Assembly (NCBI GenBank): GCA_964539135.1
Contig: CAZIFG010000024.1
Span: 1 to 19,070, forward strand
Reading direction: 5' to 3'
DNA from: CAZIFG01 sp964539135
Lineage (GTDB): Bacteria; Margulisbacteria; Marinamargulisbacteria; GCA-2716485; CAZIFG01
Length of the DNA stretch: 19,070 nt
Shown in pieces: positions 1 through 7,739 of this stretch. The position numbers and the translations under genes are program-made. Every line of letters begins with the position of its first letter. Positions within the stretch are counted from its first letter, which is position 1. Under the pieces are notes generated by a model that was given only the letters and a program-made list of their open reading frames with translations, searched no databases and had not been told where the DNA came from.

Positions 1-56
1 TTCGAGAAGGTGGCCGAACTGTAGGCGCTGGGGTTGTAACTCAGATTATTGAATAA
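1..56 (+). CDS. tuf: Elongation factor Tu, C-terminal end (partial)
   Basis: Only the last 17 codons and the TAA stop are in the window; codons begin at position 3 and read REGGRTVGAGVVTQIIE, the typical C-terminus of bacterial EF-Tu (domain 3). EF-Tu delivers aminoacyl-tRNA to the ribosomal A site with GTP. The stop at 54-56 lies 22 nt before rpsJ, with no terminator between them, so the str operon most likely reads directly into the S10 block. The rest of the gene lies outside the window. Confidence 0.93.
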   Translation, partial: REGGRTVGAGVVTQIIE

Positions 57-78
57 ATAAGGAACTGGTGAATTTGAA

Positions 79-411
79 ATGGCAACGAAACAGAAGAAAA
101 AAACAGAACAAGTAATCAGAATCCGCCTCAAAGCGTTTGATCATAGAACTTTAGATCAATCTGCAGAGCGAATTGTAAGTACAGCGCAGAATTCAGGAGC
201 TAAAGTTGTAGGACCTGTTCCGTTGCCAACATCAAAAAAAGTTTGGTGTGTGCTTAAATCCCCTCACGTTAATAAACGCGGTGGAGAGCATTACGAAATT
301 AGAATTTACAAACGATTAATTGATATTGTAGATCCACCAAGCTCAACAGTAGATGCATTGATGCAGTTAGATTTACCAGCCGGTGTGAACATCGAGATTA
401 AATTAAACTAG
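79..411 (+). CDS. rpsJ: 30S ribosomal protein S10
   Basis: S10 sits in the 30S head and, in many bacteria, also works as NusE in antitermination with NusB, which binds boxA RNA such as that found at 18141. The family core IRIRLKAFDHRTLDQSAE begins near residue 14, and the protein continues through the usual VVGPVPLPT and HYEIRIYKRLIDI segments. At 110 residues it is slightly longer than the usual 102-105, because of a short Lys-rich N-terminal stretch (KQKKKTEQ). It follows tuf by 22 nt and precedes rplC by 13 nt, the standard head of the S10 block. Confidence 0.98.
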   Translation: MATKQKKKTEQVIRIRLKAFDHRTLDQSAERIVSTAQNSGAKVVGPVPLPTSKKVWCVLKSPHVNKRGGEHYEIRIYKRLIDIVDPPSSTVDALMQLDLPAGVNIEIKLN

Positions 412-424
412 GCGGAGTACTGAA

Positions 425-1042
425 ATGAATAAGTTTTTGATTGGAAAAAAAGTAGGTATGACACAGTTGATTCTTGAAGATGGTAGAGTACAACCTGTTA
501 CGGTTGTTTTAGTGGATCCCTGCATCGTGCTTTCTCAAAAGATAAAACAAAACGATGGATATGATGCGGTTGTTTTAGGCTGTGAAAGCGTATCAGACGG
601 CAAACTCAATAAGCCAAAATTGGGCTATTTTAAAGCATTAGGGGTTGAGCCTCTTAAGCATGTTAAAGAATTTCGTGTAAATAATCCAGAGAAATTCGAG
701 CTTAAAAGCGAACTTTCTGTAGACGTTTTTGAAGCGGGCGAAATTGTAAATGTAAGAGGTAAAAGTATTGGAAAAGGATTCCAAGGTACTGTAAAACGTC
801 ATAATTTTAGCCGAGGTTTAATGACTCATGGATCTAAGAGTCATCGTCTTCCTGGATCTATTGGTGCGGGTACAGATATGTCCCATGTACTAAAAGGAAC
901 GAGAATGGGTGGCCATATGGGAAATGAGTGGGTCACTCAAGAAGGCGTAGAAGTAGTAAGAGTGGATAAGAGTAAAAATTTGTTGTTTGTTAAAGGATCA
1001 ATTCCTGGCAAGAAAAACAATAGACTCTATATCACAAATTGA
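425..1042 (+). CDS. rplC: 50S ribosomal protein L3
   Basis: L3 is an early-assembly protein of the large subunit; its extended loop reaches toward the peptidyl-transferase centre. The start MNKFLIGKKVGMTQL, the GKGFQGTVKRHNFSRG segment and the loop GSIGAGTDMSHVLKGTRMGG are all characteristic. Length (205 aa) is normal. In the GHMGN motif His takes the place of the glutamine that PrmB methylates in E. coli L3, a common natural variant. The ATG at 425 has the SD-like GGCGGAG at 411-417. The stop is TGA, one of the genes showing that UGA terminates in this organism. Confidence 0.98.
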   Translation: MNKFLIGKKVGMTQLILEDGRVQPVTVVLVDPCIVLSQKIKQNDGYDAVVLGCESVSDGKLNKPKLGYFKALGVEPLKHVKEFRVNNPEKFELKSELSVDVFEAGEIVNVRGKSIGKGFQGTVKRHNFSRGLMTHGSKSHRLPGSIGAGTDMSHVLKGTRMGGHMGNEWVTQEGVEVVRVDKSKNLLFVKGSIPGKKNNRLYITN

Positions 1043-1053
1043 GGGTGTAGATT

Positions 1054-1674
1054 ATGAAATTGAAAGTAGTAGATTTAAAAGGAAAAGAAGTAGACGTTAT
1101 ATCAGTAGAAGGAATTGCTGATGAAACGCCAAATATCGAGCATTTGTTATATCTTACAGATAAATATCAAAAAGCATATACGCAACAAGGGACGCATAGT
1201 TCTTTGAATCGTAGAATCATGACAGGCGGCGGTGCAAAGCCTTACAAACAAAAAGGAACAGGACGTGCAAGACGTGGGACCAATAGAAGCCCATTACGTC
1301 GAGGCGGTGCTGTTGTTTTTGGACCACAACCCAGATCTCATAAAATTGGCATTAACAGTAAAGTATTTAAAAAAGTATACGGCTTCTTAATTAAAGAAAA
1401 AGCAGAAACTATTTTTGTTGTAGATGTAAACAAAGACGAGCTGATCAAAACAAAACAAATTCAGGCCTTAGTTGAAAAAGTATCTGGAAAATCAGAGCCT
1501 AAAGTGGCATTTATTTTGGATAATGATGATTTAGCGTTATCGCTTGCTTCTCGAAATTTAGATAATGGGAAGGTCATGTTTCCTCAATTCATGTCCGTTC
1601 AAACGCTATTAAATGCAGAGACAATTATTGTAAGCAAAAGTGCTTTAGAGAAAGTAAAGGAGAGACATATCTAA
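1054..1674 (+). CDS. rplD: 50S ribosomal protein L4
   Basis: L4 lines the polypeptide exit tunnel with a long basic loop and in enterobacteria also represses its own S10 operon; no such leader site can be recognised here. The loop region around residues 46-95 carries THSSLNRRIMTGGGAKPY and QKGTGRARRGTNRSP, matching the family signature. The globular part follows, ending in a hydrophobic strand (TIIVSKSALEKV). Length 206 aa is typical. The stop TAA shares one base with the rplW start (TAATG), suggesting coupled translation. Confidence 0.98.
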   Translation: MKLKVVDLKGKEVDVISVEGIADETPNIEHLLYLTDKYQKAYTQQGTHSSLNRRIMTGGGAKPYKQKGTGRARRGTNRSPLRRGGAVVFGPQPRSHKIGINSKVFKKVYGFLIKEKAETIFVVDVNKDELIKTKQIQALVEKVSGKSEPKVAFILDNDDLALSLASRNLDNGKVMFPQFMSVQTLLNAETIIVSKSALEKVKERHI

Positions 1675-1955
1675 TGAATACATTAATGAAACGCCCTGTA
1701 ATTACCGAAAAAGCATCTGCAGCTGTAGGCGATAACCAATATGTATTTATGGTAGATCCCTCTGCAAATAAAATTGAGATTAAAAAATGGGTTGAAGCTT
1801 ATTTTAAAGTAGACGTTGTATCTGTAAATACCTTAAATGTAAAAGGTAAGCTAAGACGTCGTGGAAAATTTATTGGAAAAACAAGAGATCAGAAGAAGGC
1901 CATTGTTAAAATTAAAGAAGGCCAGACTCTAGATAAAATAAAAGGCTTATTTTAA
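1674..1955 (+). CDS. rplW: 50S ribosomal protein L23
   Basis: L23 lies at the tunnel exit and is the docking site for trigger factor and SRP. The opening MKRPVITEKASA, the central YVFMVDPSANKIEIKKWVE and the loop with NTLNVKGKLRRRGKFIG fit the family, and 93 aa is the usual size. The start ATG overlaps the rplD stop by one base. rplB follows after 16 nt, with an AAAGG ribosome-binding site. Confidence 0.97.
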   Translation: MNTLMKRPVITEKASAAVGDNQYVFMVDPSANKIEIKKWVEAYFKVDVVSVNTLNVKGKLRRRGKFIGKTRDQKKAIVKIKEGQTLDKIKGLF

Positions 1956-1971
1956 GAAAGGTTGATGAGAC

Positions 1972-2802
1972 ATGGCTACTAAAAAATACAAACCAGCAAC
2001 ACCCACGTTACGACACCGACAAGTGTCAGATTTCACAGAAATCACAACAAGTAAACCTGAAAAATCATTGCTTTCCAAACAAAAGAGCAATGCAGGAAGA
2101 AACAACCAAGGTAGAATTACAGTAAGACATCGTGGTGGGGGTGTAAGACACCATTATCGTATTGTGGATTTTAAACGTCAAAAACTAGGCATTCCAGCTG
2201 TTGTTCAAAGCATTGAATATGATCCAAATAGATCGGCATATATTTCATTAATCGCCTATCAAGATGGCGAAAAATCTTATATTTTAACACCAGAGAAACT
2301 TCAAGTTGGAGATAAAATTCAATCAGGTGAAAACTCAGAAATTAAGGTAGGAAATACCTTACCGCTAAAAGATATTCCAGTGAGCAGTTTCATTCACAAT
2401 ATAGAATTAATCAGTGGGAAAGGTGGTCAGTTGGCAAGAACGGCAGGCGCTTATGGGGTATTAATGGGTAAAAAAGATGACTATGTAACAGTAAAACTAC
2501 CCTCTGGTGAAGTGCGGTTAATTCATAAATTATGTTCAGCAACCATTGGGATTGTTTGTAATTCAGATAGACGAAATACAGTAGTTGGAAAAGCCGGTGC
2601 TTCCAGATGGAAAGGTAAGCGTCCAACTGTTCGTGGTTCAGTTATGAACCCTTGTGACCATCCACATGGTGGAGGAGAAGGGCGTGCACCAGTAGGATAT
2701 GCGGGTCCTCGTACCCCATGGGGAAAATATGCATTGGGGCTTAAAACCAGAAATACAAGAAAACAATCAGAGCGCTTCATTGTAAGTAGAAGAAAGAAAT
2801 AA
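1972..2802 (+). CDS. rplB: 50S ribosomal protein L2
   Basis: L2 is needed for subunit association and for peptidyl-transferase centre assembly. Length (276 aa) is standard. Visible landmarks are the N-terminal TPTLRHRQ, the OB/SH3 RNA-binding core (GRITVRHRGGG at about 48-58), and the C-terminal loop NPCDHPHGGGEGRAP at 226-240 with the conserved His230, equivalent to E. coli His229. Cys228 replaces the usual Val in that motif. The basic tail ends in RRKK. The gene lies between rplW and rpsS as in nearly all bacteria. Confidence 0.98.
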   Translation: MATKKYKPATPTLRHRQVSDFTEITTSKPEKSLLSKQKSNAGRNNQGRITVRHRGGGVRHHYRIVDFKRQKLGIPAVVQSIEYDPNRSAYISLIAYQDGEKSYILTPEKLQVGDKIQSGENSEIKVGNTLPLKDIPVSSFIHNIELISGKGGQLARTAGAYGVLMGKKDDYVTVKLPSGEVRLIHKLCSATIGIVCNSDRRNTVVGKAGASRWKGKRPTVRGSVMNPCDHPHGGGEGRAPVGYAGPRTPWGKYALGLKTRNTRKQSERFIVSRRKK

Positions 2803-2813
2803 GGAGATAGGTA

Positions 2814-3080
2814 GTGTCACGTTCAACAAAAAAAGGCCCTTTTATAGATGACCATTTACTCAAAAAAGTTGAGAAAATGAATGATTCAGGAAATAAAAAA
2901 TTGATTAAAACCTGGTCAAGACGTTCCGTTGTAAGTCCAGAAATGATAGGACATAATATTGCGATCCATAATGGACAAAAGCATATTCCTGTTTATATTC
3001 AAGAATCTATGATCGGTCATAAATTAGGTGAATTTGCCCCTACACGAACCTTTAGATCTCATGCAAAAGGAGCGAAATAA
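2814..3080 (+). CDS. rpsS: 30S ribosomal protein S19 (GTG start)
   Basis: S19 is in the 30S head beside S13 and contacts the intersubunit bridge. MSRSTKKGPFIDDHLLKKVE, the central TWSRRSVVSPEMIGH and the C-terminal GEFAPTRTFRSHAKG are diagnostic, and 88 aa is the normal length. The start is GTG at 2814, preceded by AGGAGAT about 6-12 nt upstream; no ATG gives the conserved N-terminus. The stop shares one base with the rplV start (TAATG). Confidence 0.97.
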   Translation: MSRSTKKGPFIDDHLLKKVEKMNDSGNKKLIKTWSRRSVVSPEMIGHNIAIHNGQKHIPVYIQESMIGHKLGEFAPTRTFRSHAKGAK

Positions 3081-3427
3081 TGGCCACTGAATCTAAAGCG
3101 ATTAAAGCTGAAATTAAGTATATTAAATCCTCAGCAATTAAGTTAAGACGAATTGCAAATCTAGTGCGTGGATTGAACGTAGATGAAGCCCTTCTTTATT
3201 TGAAAAGAATGCCTCAAAAATCGGCATTTATTTTGTATTCTGCATTGCATTCAGCTCGTGCCAATGGCGTTAATAACTTTAAAGCAGATTCCTCAGCATT
3301 AACCATAAAAACATTATTGATTAATGATGGTCCTAAATCCAAACGATTTAAACCCAAAGCCCGAGGTCGTATTTGCGGGATTACAAAACCAACAAGCCAT
3401 GTTGTTGTTGAATTAAGCGTAGAGTAA
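3080..3427 (+). CDS. rplV: 50S ribosomal protein L22
   Basis: L22 binds 23S rRNA and its long beta-hairpin forms part of the exit tunnel wall, where macrolide-resistance changes occur in other species. The core is recognised by SAIKLRRIANLVRGLNVDEA and by a hairpin rich in Lys/Arg (PKSKRFKPKARGRICG, about residues 85-100). The C-terminal strand is SHVVVELSVE. Length 115 aa is typical. The ATG overlaps the rpsS stop, so translation is probably coupled. Confidence 0.97.
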   Translation: MATESKAIKAEIKYIKSSAIKLRRIANLVRGLNVDEALLYLKRMPQKSAFILYSALHSARANGVNNFKADSSALTIKTLLINDGPKSKRFKPKARGRICGITKPTSHVVVELSVE

Positions 3428-3439
3428 AGGAGATTTTGT

Positions 3440-4108
3440 ATGGGTAATAAATGTAATCCAGTAGGATTAAGAGTTGGAATAGGATTAGGAAAAGAATGGT
3501 CTAATACGTGGTTCGCGTACAAAGATTATAGTCAAAAAGTATATGAAGATTATATTGTTTATAATTTCTTAAAAGAAGAGTTGTCTAGAGCAGGGGTTTC
3601 AAATATTGAAATTCTAAGAAAATCTGATTTTACAGAAGCAGTTGTAACGGTTGCAAGACCTGGGATTATTTTAGGTAAAGCAGGGTTGGATTTAAAACAA
3701 GTACAATTAACCTTGTCAGAACGGATCCAAAAAAAGATTAACATTAAAGTTGTAGAAGAAAAAAATCCAGATTTAAGTGCGCGTTTATTGGCATTGTGGA
3801 TTACAGGGCAGTTAGAAAAACGGATTCCCTTTAGACGTGCAATGAAAATGGCCATGCAACGTGCGATGAAAGCCGGAGCAGAGGGCATTCGAGTGTGTTC
3901 TTCAGGTCGTTTAGCAGGTGCTGAAATTGCAAGAATAGAATGGTATAAAGAAGGTAAAGTGCCACTTCACACCTTAAGAGCAGATATCGATTATGCATTC
4001 ACAGAAGCTTTAACAACTTTTGGTAAAATCGGCGTTAAAGTATGGGTATATAAAGGACAAGTCAATAAAAAGAAACTTGCAAATGCCCTAGCTGAGAAAA
4101 CAATATAG
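3440..4108 (+). CDS. rpsC: 30S ribosomal protein S3
   Basis: S3 is at the mRNA entry channel and contributes to helicase activity. The N-terminus MGNKCNPVGLRVGI matches the family pattern. A type II KH domain is visible around residues 38-107, with the GxxG loop in RPGIILGKAGLDL (GKAG). The C-terminal domain contains GAEGIRVCSSGRLAGAEIAR and YAFTEALTTFGKIGVKVWVY. At 222 aa the tail after KGQ is short (NKKKLANALAEKTI), which is common. An AAAGGAGA site precedes the ATG. Confidence 0.97.
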   Translation: MGNKCNPVGLRVGIGLGKEWSNTWFAYKDYSQKVYEDYIVYNFLKEELSRAGVSNIEILRKSDFTEAVVTVARPGIILGKAGLDLKQVQLTLSERIQKKINIKVVEEKNPDLSARLLALWITGQLEKRIPFRRAMKMAMQRAMKAGAEGIRVCSSGRLAGAEIARIEWYKEGKVPLHTLRADIDYAFTEALTTFGKIGVKVWVYKGQVNKKKLANALAEKTI

Positions 4109-4120
4109 AGGGTATAAAAT

Positions 4121-4537
4121 ATGTTAATGCCAAAGAAAACAAAGTTTAGAAAATCCCAAAGGGGAAGAAATCGAGGAAAAGCAAGCAGTAATAACACCCT
4201 TGTTTTTGGAGATTTTGCCCTTCAAGCACTGGATGGACACTGGATTACAGATCGACAAATTGAAGCAGCCAGACGAGCACTGACACGTCATATCAAACGA
4301 GGTGGGAAAGTTTGGATTCGCATTTTCCCAGATAAAAGCATGACACGATTACCCGCAGAAACGCGAATGGGAAAAGGGAAAGGGATGCCAGAGTTTTGGG
4401 CAGCCGGTGTAAAACCAGGGACCATGTTATTTGAATTAAGTGGAGTAGATAGAGAAGTAGCCGTAGAAGCGTTCAGATTAGCGGCTCATAAATTACCTAT
4501 TAAAACAAAATTTGTGTCAAAGGATATGATTTTATGA
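4121..4537 (+). CDS. rplP: 50S ribosomal protein L16
   Basis: L16 organises the A-site region of the 50S subunit and the tRNA elbow contact. MLMPKKTKFRKSQRGRNRG at the start, GGKVWIRIFPDKSMTRLPAE, and the loop RMGKGKGMPEFWAAGVKPG are family hallmarks. Length 138 aa is usual. The first ATG (4121) is preferred over the one two codons later because most family members begin MLMPK. The TGA stop overlaps the rpmC start as ATGA. Confidence 0.98.
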   Translation: MLMPKKTKFRKSQRGRNRGKASSNNTLVFGDFALQALDGHWITDRQIEAARRALTRHIKRGGKVWIRIFPDKSMTRLPAETRMGKGKGMPEFWAAGVKPGTMLFELSGVDREVAVEAFRLAAHKLPIKTKFVSKDMIL

Positions 4538-4737
4538 AGATTAAAGAGGTAAACGCATTAGATACAGTATCTTTAGTGTCAAAAACAACTGAGCTAAAAG
4601 ATAAATTACAGGATCTTAAATTTAAGCTTTCAAGCCAAGAGTCTAAGAATTCAGCGGAAGTGAAAAAAATTAAGAAATCTATCGCCCGTGTGAAGACAGT
4701 ATTGAAGCAGAGAGAAGGAGCCGTCAGTGGAAACTAG
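4534..4737 (+). CDS. rpmC: 50S ribosomal protein L29
   Basis: L29 is a small helical protein near the tunnel exit beside L23. The 67-residue product shows the expected two long helices and the family region ELKDKLQDLKFKLSSQES, followed by VKKIKKSIARVKTVLKQRE. It begins with an ATGA overlap with rplP and its last 11 nt overlap the rpsQ start. The position between L16 and S17 confirms the assignment, since the sequence alone is weakly conserved. Confidence 0.95.
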   Translation: MKIKEVNALDTVSLVSKTTELKDKLQDLKFKLSSQESKNSAEVKKIKKSIARVKTVLKQREGAVSGN

Positions 4738-4984
4738 AAATAAACGTAGTACAAAAACAGGTCTTGTGATAAAATCCGCAGACGATAAAACGGTCACTGT
4801 TTTAGTATCAACCCTAAAACAACACGACAAATATAAGAAAGTATTCAAATCATCAAAAAAATATTTGACGCACGTGGATACTGTTCCTGCAAAAGTGGGC
4901 GATAAAGTAACTATCCAAAGTTGCAGACCTTTAAGTAAACGGAAACATTGGCGAGTAATTTCAGTTGAAGAAATTAAATCTTAG
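4727..4984 (+). CDS. rpsQ: 30S ribosomal protein S17 (GTG start, overlaps rpmC)
   Basis: S17 is a primary 16S-binding OB-fold protein. The region KTGLVIKSADDKTVTVLV, the segment YLTHVDTVPAKVGDKVTI and CRPLSKRKHWRVISV are typical, and 85 aa is normal. The GTG start at 4727 lies inside rpmC and is preceded by AGAAGGAG within the rpmC coding sequence (4711-4718), a well-placed ribosome-binding site. Confidence 0.95.
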   Translation: METRNKRSTKTGLVIKSADDKTVTVLVSTLKQHDKYKKVFKSSKKYLTHVDTVPAKVGDKVTIQSCRPLSKRKHWRVISVEEIKS

Positions 4985-5005
4985 GCCAGAAGGATTGAAT
5001 GAAAA

Positions 5006-5380
5006 ATGATACAAGTAGAAACAAGATTAGAGGTCGCAGATAATTCAGGAGCTAAGGAAGTATTGTGTATACGAATCCTTGGCGGATCCAGAAGACATAG
5101 TGCTGAAATTGGCGATCGTATCATTTGTACTGTTAAAAAAGCAATGCCTCAAGGTCAAGGTGGTATTAAAAAAGGTGAAGTATGTGAAGCTGTTATCGTC
5201 AATACAGTGAGAAATCATGTAAGAGACGACGGTACAGTACTCAGATTTGATAGAAACGCAGTTGTGATTATCAATAAAGATCGAAATCCTCGTGGAACGC
5301 GAATTTTTGGACCCATTCCAAGAGAATTACGAGACAAAAACTATATGAAAATTATTTCATTAGCAAGTGATGTAATTTAG
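5006..5380 (+). CDS. rplN: 50S ribosomal protein L14
   Basis: L14 forms part of intersubunit bridges and contacts L19. The start MIQVETRLEVADNSGAKE, the central KKGEVCEAVIVNT and the end RGTRIFGPIPRELR identify it. At 124 aa it is two residues longer than the common 122, because of the tail SLASDVI. It follows rpsQ by 21 nt and heads the canonical spc gene order (L14-L24-L5); no promoter stands out in the gap. Confidence 0.97.
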   Translation: MIQVETRLEVADNSGAKEVLCIRILGGSRRHSAEIGDRIICTVKKAMPQGQGGIKKGEVCEAVIVNTVRNHVRDDGTVLRFDRNAVVIINKDRNPRGTRIFGPIPRELRDKNYMKIISLASDVI

Positions 5381-5389
5381 GAGCGCACG

Positions 5390-5698
5390 GTGAATAAGTT
5401 TAAAAAAGATGATGAAGTATTAATCATTTCAGGTAAAGATAAAGGGAAAAAGGGTAAAGTAAAATCTGTAAAATCTAAAACCCAAAAAGTGATTGTAGAA
5501 AATATCAATATCATAAAAAAGCATGTTAAGCCTACTCAAGATAAAGAGGGTGGCATTGTTTCTATTGAGGCTCCAATTCATTGGTCAAATGTAAAACTAG
5601 TAGAATCCGGACAAAAAAAAGCAACTCGGGTTGGATTTAAAATTGTAAAAGATAAAAAGGTGCGCGTTGCTAAAGCATCTGGCAATACACTAAAGTAA
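5390..5698 (+). CDS. rplX: 50S ribosomal protein L24 (GTG start)
   Basis: L24 initiates 50S assembly by binding the 5' end of 23S rRNA. The KOW motif is clear at about residues 7-34 (DEVLIISGKDKGKKGKVKSV), followed by VENINIIKKHVKPTQ and GGIVSIEAPIHWSNV. Length 102 aa is standard. The reading frame begins with GTG at 5390, preceded by TAGGAGCGCACG, a usable SD; the next in-frame ATG would delete the KOW motif. Confidence 0.97.
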   Translation: MNKFKKDDEVLIISGKDKGKKGKVKSVKSKTQKVIVENINIIKKHVKPTQDKEGGIVSIEAPIHWSNVKLVESGQKKATRVGFKIVKDKKVRVAKASGNTLK

Positions 5699-5710
5699 AC
5701 GGAGAATGGA

Positions 5711-6259
5711 ATGGCAGCTTTAAATTTAAAGACAAAATATCAAGACGACATTGTGAAGGCCTTAATGGAGAAGTATAAATATTCTTCTATTATGGAAGTG
5801 CCTAAATTGGAAAAAATAGTAATTAATCGCGGATTAGGTGAAGCTGTCGGAAATAGTAAGTTGGTAGAGTATACAGCCGATCAGTTTAAAGCTATTACAG
5901 GTCAAAAACCAATACTGACAAAAGCAAAAAAAGCGATCTCTAATTTTAAGATTCGAGAAGACCAAATCATTGGGTGTAAAGTAACATTAAGATCAAAAAA
6001 AATGTATGATTTTTTAACAAAACTTCTTAATGTAGCGATTCCTAAAATTAGAGATTTTAGAGGCGTTTCAAGAACGGCATTTGATGGAAGAGGTAATTAT
6101 ACTTTAGGATTAAAAGAAGATATTATTTTTCCTGAAATTAAGTATGACACAATTGATAGGTCTAGAGGCTTTGATATTACCTTTGTAACAACGGCAAAAA
6201 CAAATGAAGAAGCATATGAGCTTTTAGCATTATTGGGAATGCCATTCAGAAAAAACTAA
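5711..6259 (+). CDS. rplE: 50S ribosomal protein L5
   Basis: L5 binds 5S rRNA and contacts P-site tRNA. Recognisable segments are EVPKLEKIVINRGLGEA, the TGQKPILTKAKKAISNFKIR region, IPKIRDFRGVSRTAFDGRGN and the end ALLGMPFRKN. Length 182 aa is typical of bacterial L5. It is followed 16 nt later by rpsN, with GGAAAGGAAAG as ribosome-binding site. Confidence 0.98.
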   Translation: MAALNLKTKYQDDIVKALMEKYKYSSIMEVPKLEKIVINRGLGEAVGNSKLVEYTADQFKAITGQKPILTKAKKAISNFKIREDQIIGCKVTLRSKKMYDFLTKLLNVAIPKIRDFRGVSRTAFDGRGNYTLGLKEDIIFPEIKYDTIDRSRGFDITFVTTAKTNEEAYELLALLGMPFRKN

Positions 6260-6275
6260 GGAAAAGGAAAGAAAT

Positions 6276-6458
6276 ATGGCAAAAACAGGAATGATCATTA
6301 AGAATAAGCGTAAAGAAGGCACGGCTCAGCATCGTAATCGATGCAATATCTGTGGAAGACCAAGAGGATTTTTGAGGTTTTTTGGGATTTGTAGAATTTG
6401 TTTTAGAACATTAGCGAGCAATGGCAAGCTGCCTGGTGTCCGCAAATCATCTTGGTAG
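6276..6458 (+). CDS. rpsN: 30S ribosomal protein S14, zinc-binding type
   Basis: This is the short 60-residue form of S14 with a zinc ribbon made by Cys23, Cys26, Cys39 and Cys42 (CNICGRPRGFLRFFGICRIC). The C-terminus GKLPGVRKSSW is invariant in this class. S14 sits in the 30S head near S3 and S10. Zinc-free paralogues replace this form under zinc shortage in some bacteria; none is visible in this window. Confidence 0.98.
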   Translation: MAKTGMIIKNKRKEGTAQHRNRCNICGRPRGFLRFFGICRICFRTLASNGKLPGVRKSSW

Positions 6459-6468
6459 GAGAATAATT

Positions 6469-6870
6469 ATGACAATCATGGACCCCATTTCAGATTTATT
6501 TACAAGAATAAGAAACGCGCTCAAAGAAAAACATTCATCTGTTTCTATTTCTCATTCTGTTCTTAAAGAAAGTATTTTAAAAATCTTACGTTCAGAAGGG
6601 TATATTCAGGATTTTACCGTTTTAAATGATACCCCCGCTAAAAAAATCATTAAAGTTCAGTTGAAATACACAGAGAAAGGCGAATCGGTGATTTCTACTT
6701 TAAAGAGAGTCAGTAAGCCAAGTAAAAGGGCATATGTTGAAAAATCAGAAATACCAAAGCCGTTAAATGGGTATGGCATTTGTATTGTTTCAACCTCTTC
6801 AGGCGTATTGTCAGGACGAGAAGCTCGACTCAAAAATGTAGGCGGCGAGCTCATCGGGATCGTATACTAA
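6469..6870 (+). CDS. rpsH: 30S ribosomal protein S8
   Basis: S8 binds 16S helix 21 and in E. coli represses spc translation. The open frame extends back to an ATG at 6421 inside rpsN. I place the start at 6469 because TAGGAG (6456-6461) lies just upstream and the product then begins MTIMDPISDLFTRIRNA as the family does. The result is 133 aa. The C-terminal half (ISTLKRVSKPSKRAYV, NGYGICIVSTSSGVLSGREA) is characteristic and includes the conserved Ser-rich RNA-binding turn. Confidence 0.95.
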   Translation: MTIMDPISDLFTRIRNALKEKHSSVSISHSVLKESILKILRSEGYIQDFTVLNDTPAKKIIKVQLKYTEKGESVISTLKRVSKPSKRAYVEKSEIPKPLNGYGICIVSTSSGVLSGREARLKNVGGELIGIVY

Positions 6871-6880
6871 GGAGATTGAT

Positions 6881-7420
6881 ATGTCGCGCATAGGAAATAA
6901 AGAAATAGTCATAACATCAGGGGTATCCGTTGCAATTGAGGATCACCTTGTAAGTGTAAAAGGTCCAAAAGGAGAATTGTCTTGTGAGGTATCGCCTAAC
7001 ATTCAAGTTCTTGTAGAAGACTCTAAAATACGTTTAGTGAGAGATTCCGATGTAAAAGAAGTCAAAGCAAAACACGGCCTTTTCAGAGCCTTAATTGCAA
7101 ACATGGTAACAGGCGTTTCTACTGGATATGAAAGAGTTCTAGAGTTAAAAGGGATTGGATATAGAGTTCAAGCAAAAGGAAAAGATTTAGAGTTTGCATT
7201 GGGATATTCGCATCCGGTTCCTTTCAAAGCGCCTCAAGGCATTACCTTTGTGGTAGAAAATCAAGTCACTTTAAAAGTATTAGGAATTGACAAACAAGTT
7301 GTAGGTGAAGTCTGTGCACAGATTCAAAAACTGAGAAAACGAGATGCTTACAAAGGTAAAGGGATTCATTTTGCTGGTGCGAGAATTGTTAAAAAATCCG
7401 GTAAAAGTGTTAAAAAGTAG
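6881..7420 (+). CDS. rplF: 50S ribosomal protein L6
   Basis: L6 lies near the sarcin-ricin loop and the GTPase-associated centre. MSRIGNKEIVI, the first domain with VKGPKGELSCEV, and the second domain with GIGYRVQAKGKDLEFALGYSHPV followed by IQKLRKRDAYKGKGI are diagnostic of the duplicated L6 fold. Length 179 aa is usual. An AAGGAGAT site precedes the ATG by about 5 nt. Confidence 0.98.
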   Translation: MSRIGNKEIVITSGVSVAIEDHLVSVKGPKGELSCEVSPNIQVLVEDSKIRLVRDSDVKEVKAKHGLFRALIANMVTGVSTGYERVLELKGIGYRVQAKGKDLEFALGYSHPVPFKAPQGITFVVENQVTLKVLGIDKQVVGEVCAQIQKLRKRDAYKGKGIHFAGARIVKKSGKSVKK

Positions 7421-7433
7421 GTGAGAGAAAATC

Positions 7434-7739
7434 ATGATTAAAAAAAATAAAATTAAAAGTAATGGGGAAAGATTAAGACTATCAATTTTTAGAAGTAATC
7501 TTTATATTTATGCACAAGTGATTGATGATGAGACAGGGAACACCGTGGTCAGTGCATCGTCTATGAAGTTAAAAACAGGTCAGAATATTGATGCTGCAAA
7601 AGAAGTCGGTAAGACGATAGCCACATTGTCTCTTGAAAAGAATATTAAAAAAGTAATTTTTGATAGAGGTAGATTTCAATATAAAGGAAGAGTAAAAGCC
7701 CTAGCAGAAGCAGCGAGAGAAGGAGGTTTAGAATTTTGA
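7434..7739 (+). CDS. rplR: 50S ribosomal protein L18, short N-terminus
   Basis: L18 binds 5S rRNA with L5 and L25. The core is clear: ERLRLSIFRSNLYIYAQVID, the central TGQNIDAAKEVGKTIA and FDRGRFQYKGRVKALAEAAR, ending GGLEF. The protein has only 101 residues against the usual 115-122. The shortfall is at the N-terminus, where just MIKKNKIKSN precedes the core in place of a longer basic arm. The rplF stop 13 nt upstream leaves no room for an extension, so the shortness is real. The TGA stop overlaps the rpsE TTG start. Confidence 0.95.
   Translation: MIKKNKIKSNGERLRLSIFRSNLYIYAQVIDDETGNTVVSASSMKLKTGQNIDAAKEVGKTIATLSLEKNIKKVIFDRGRFQYKGRVKALAEAAREGGLEF

Noticed and set aside
2411..2780. Open frames on the - strand opposite rplB
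   Set aside because: They are shadows of a strongly conserved gene, with no protein-like features and no ribosome-binding sites.
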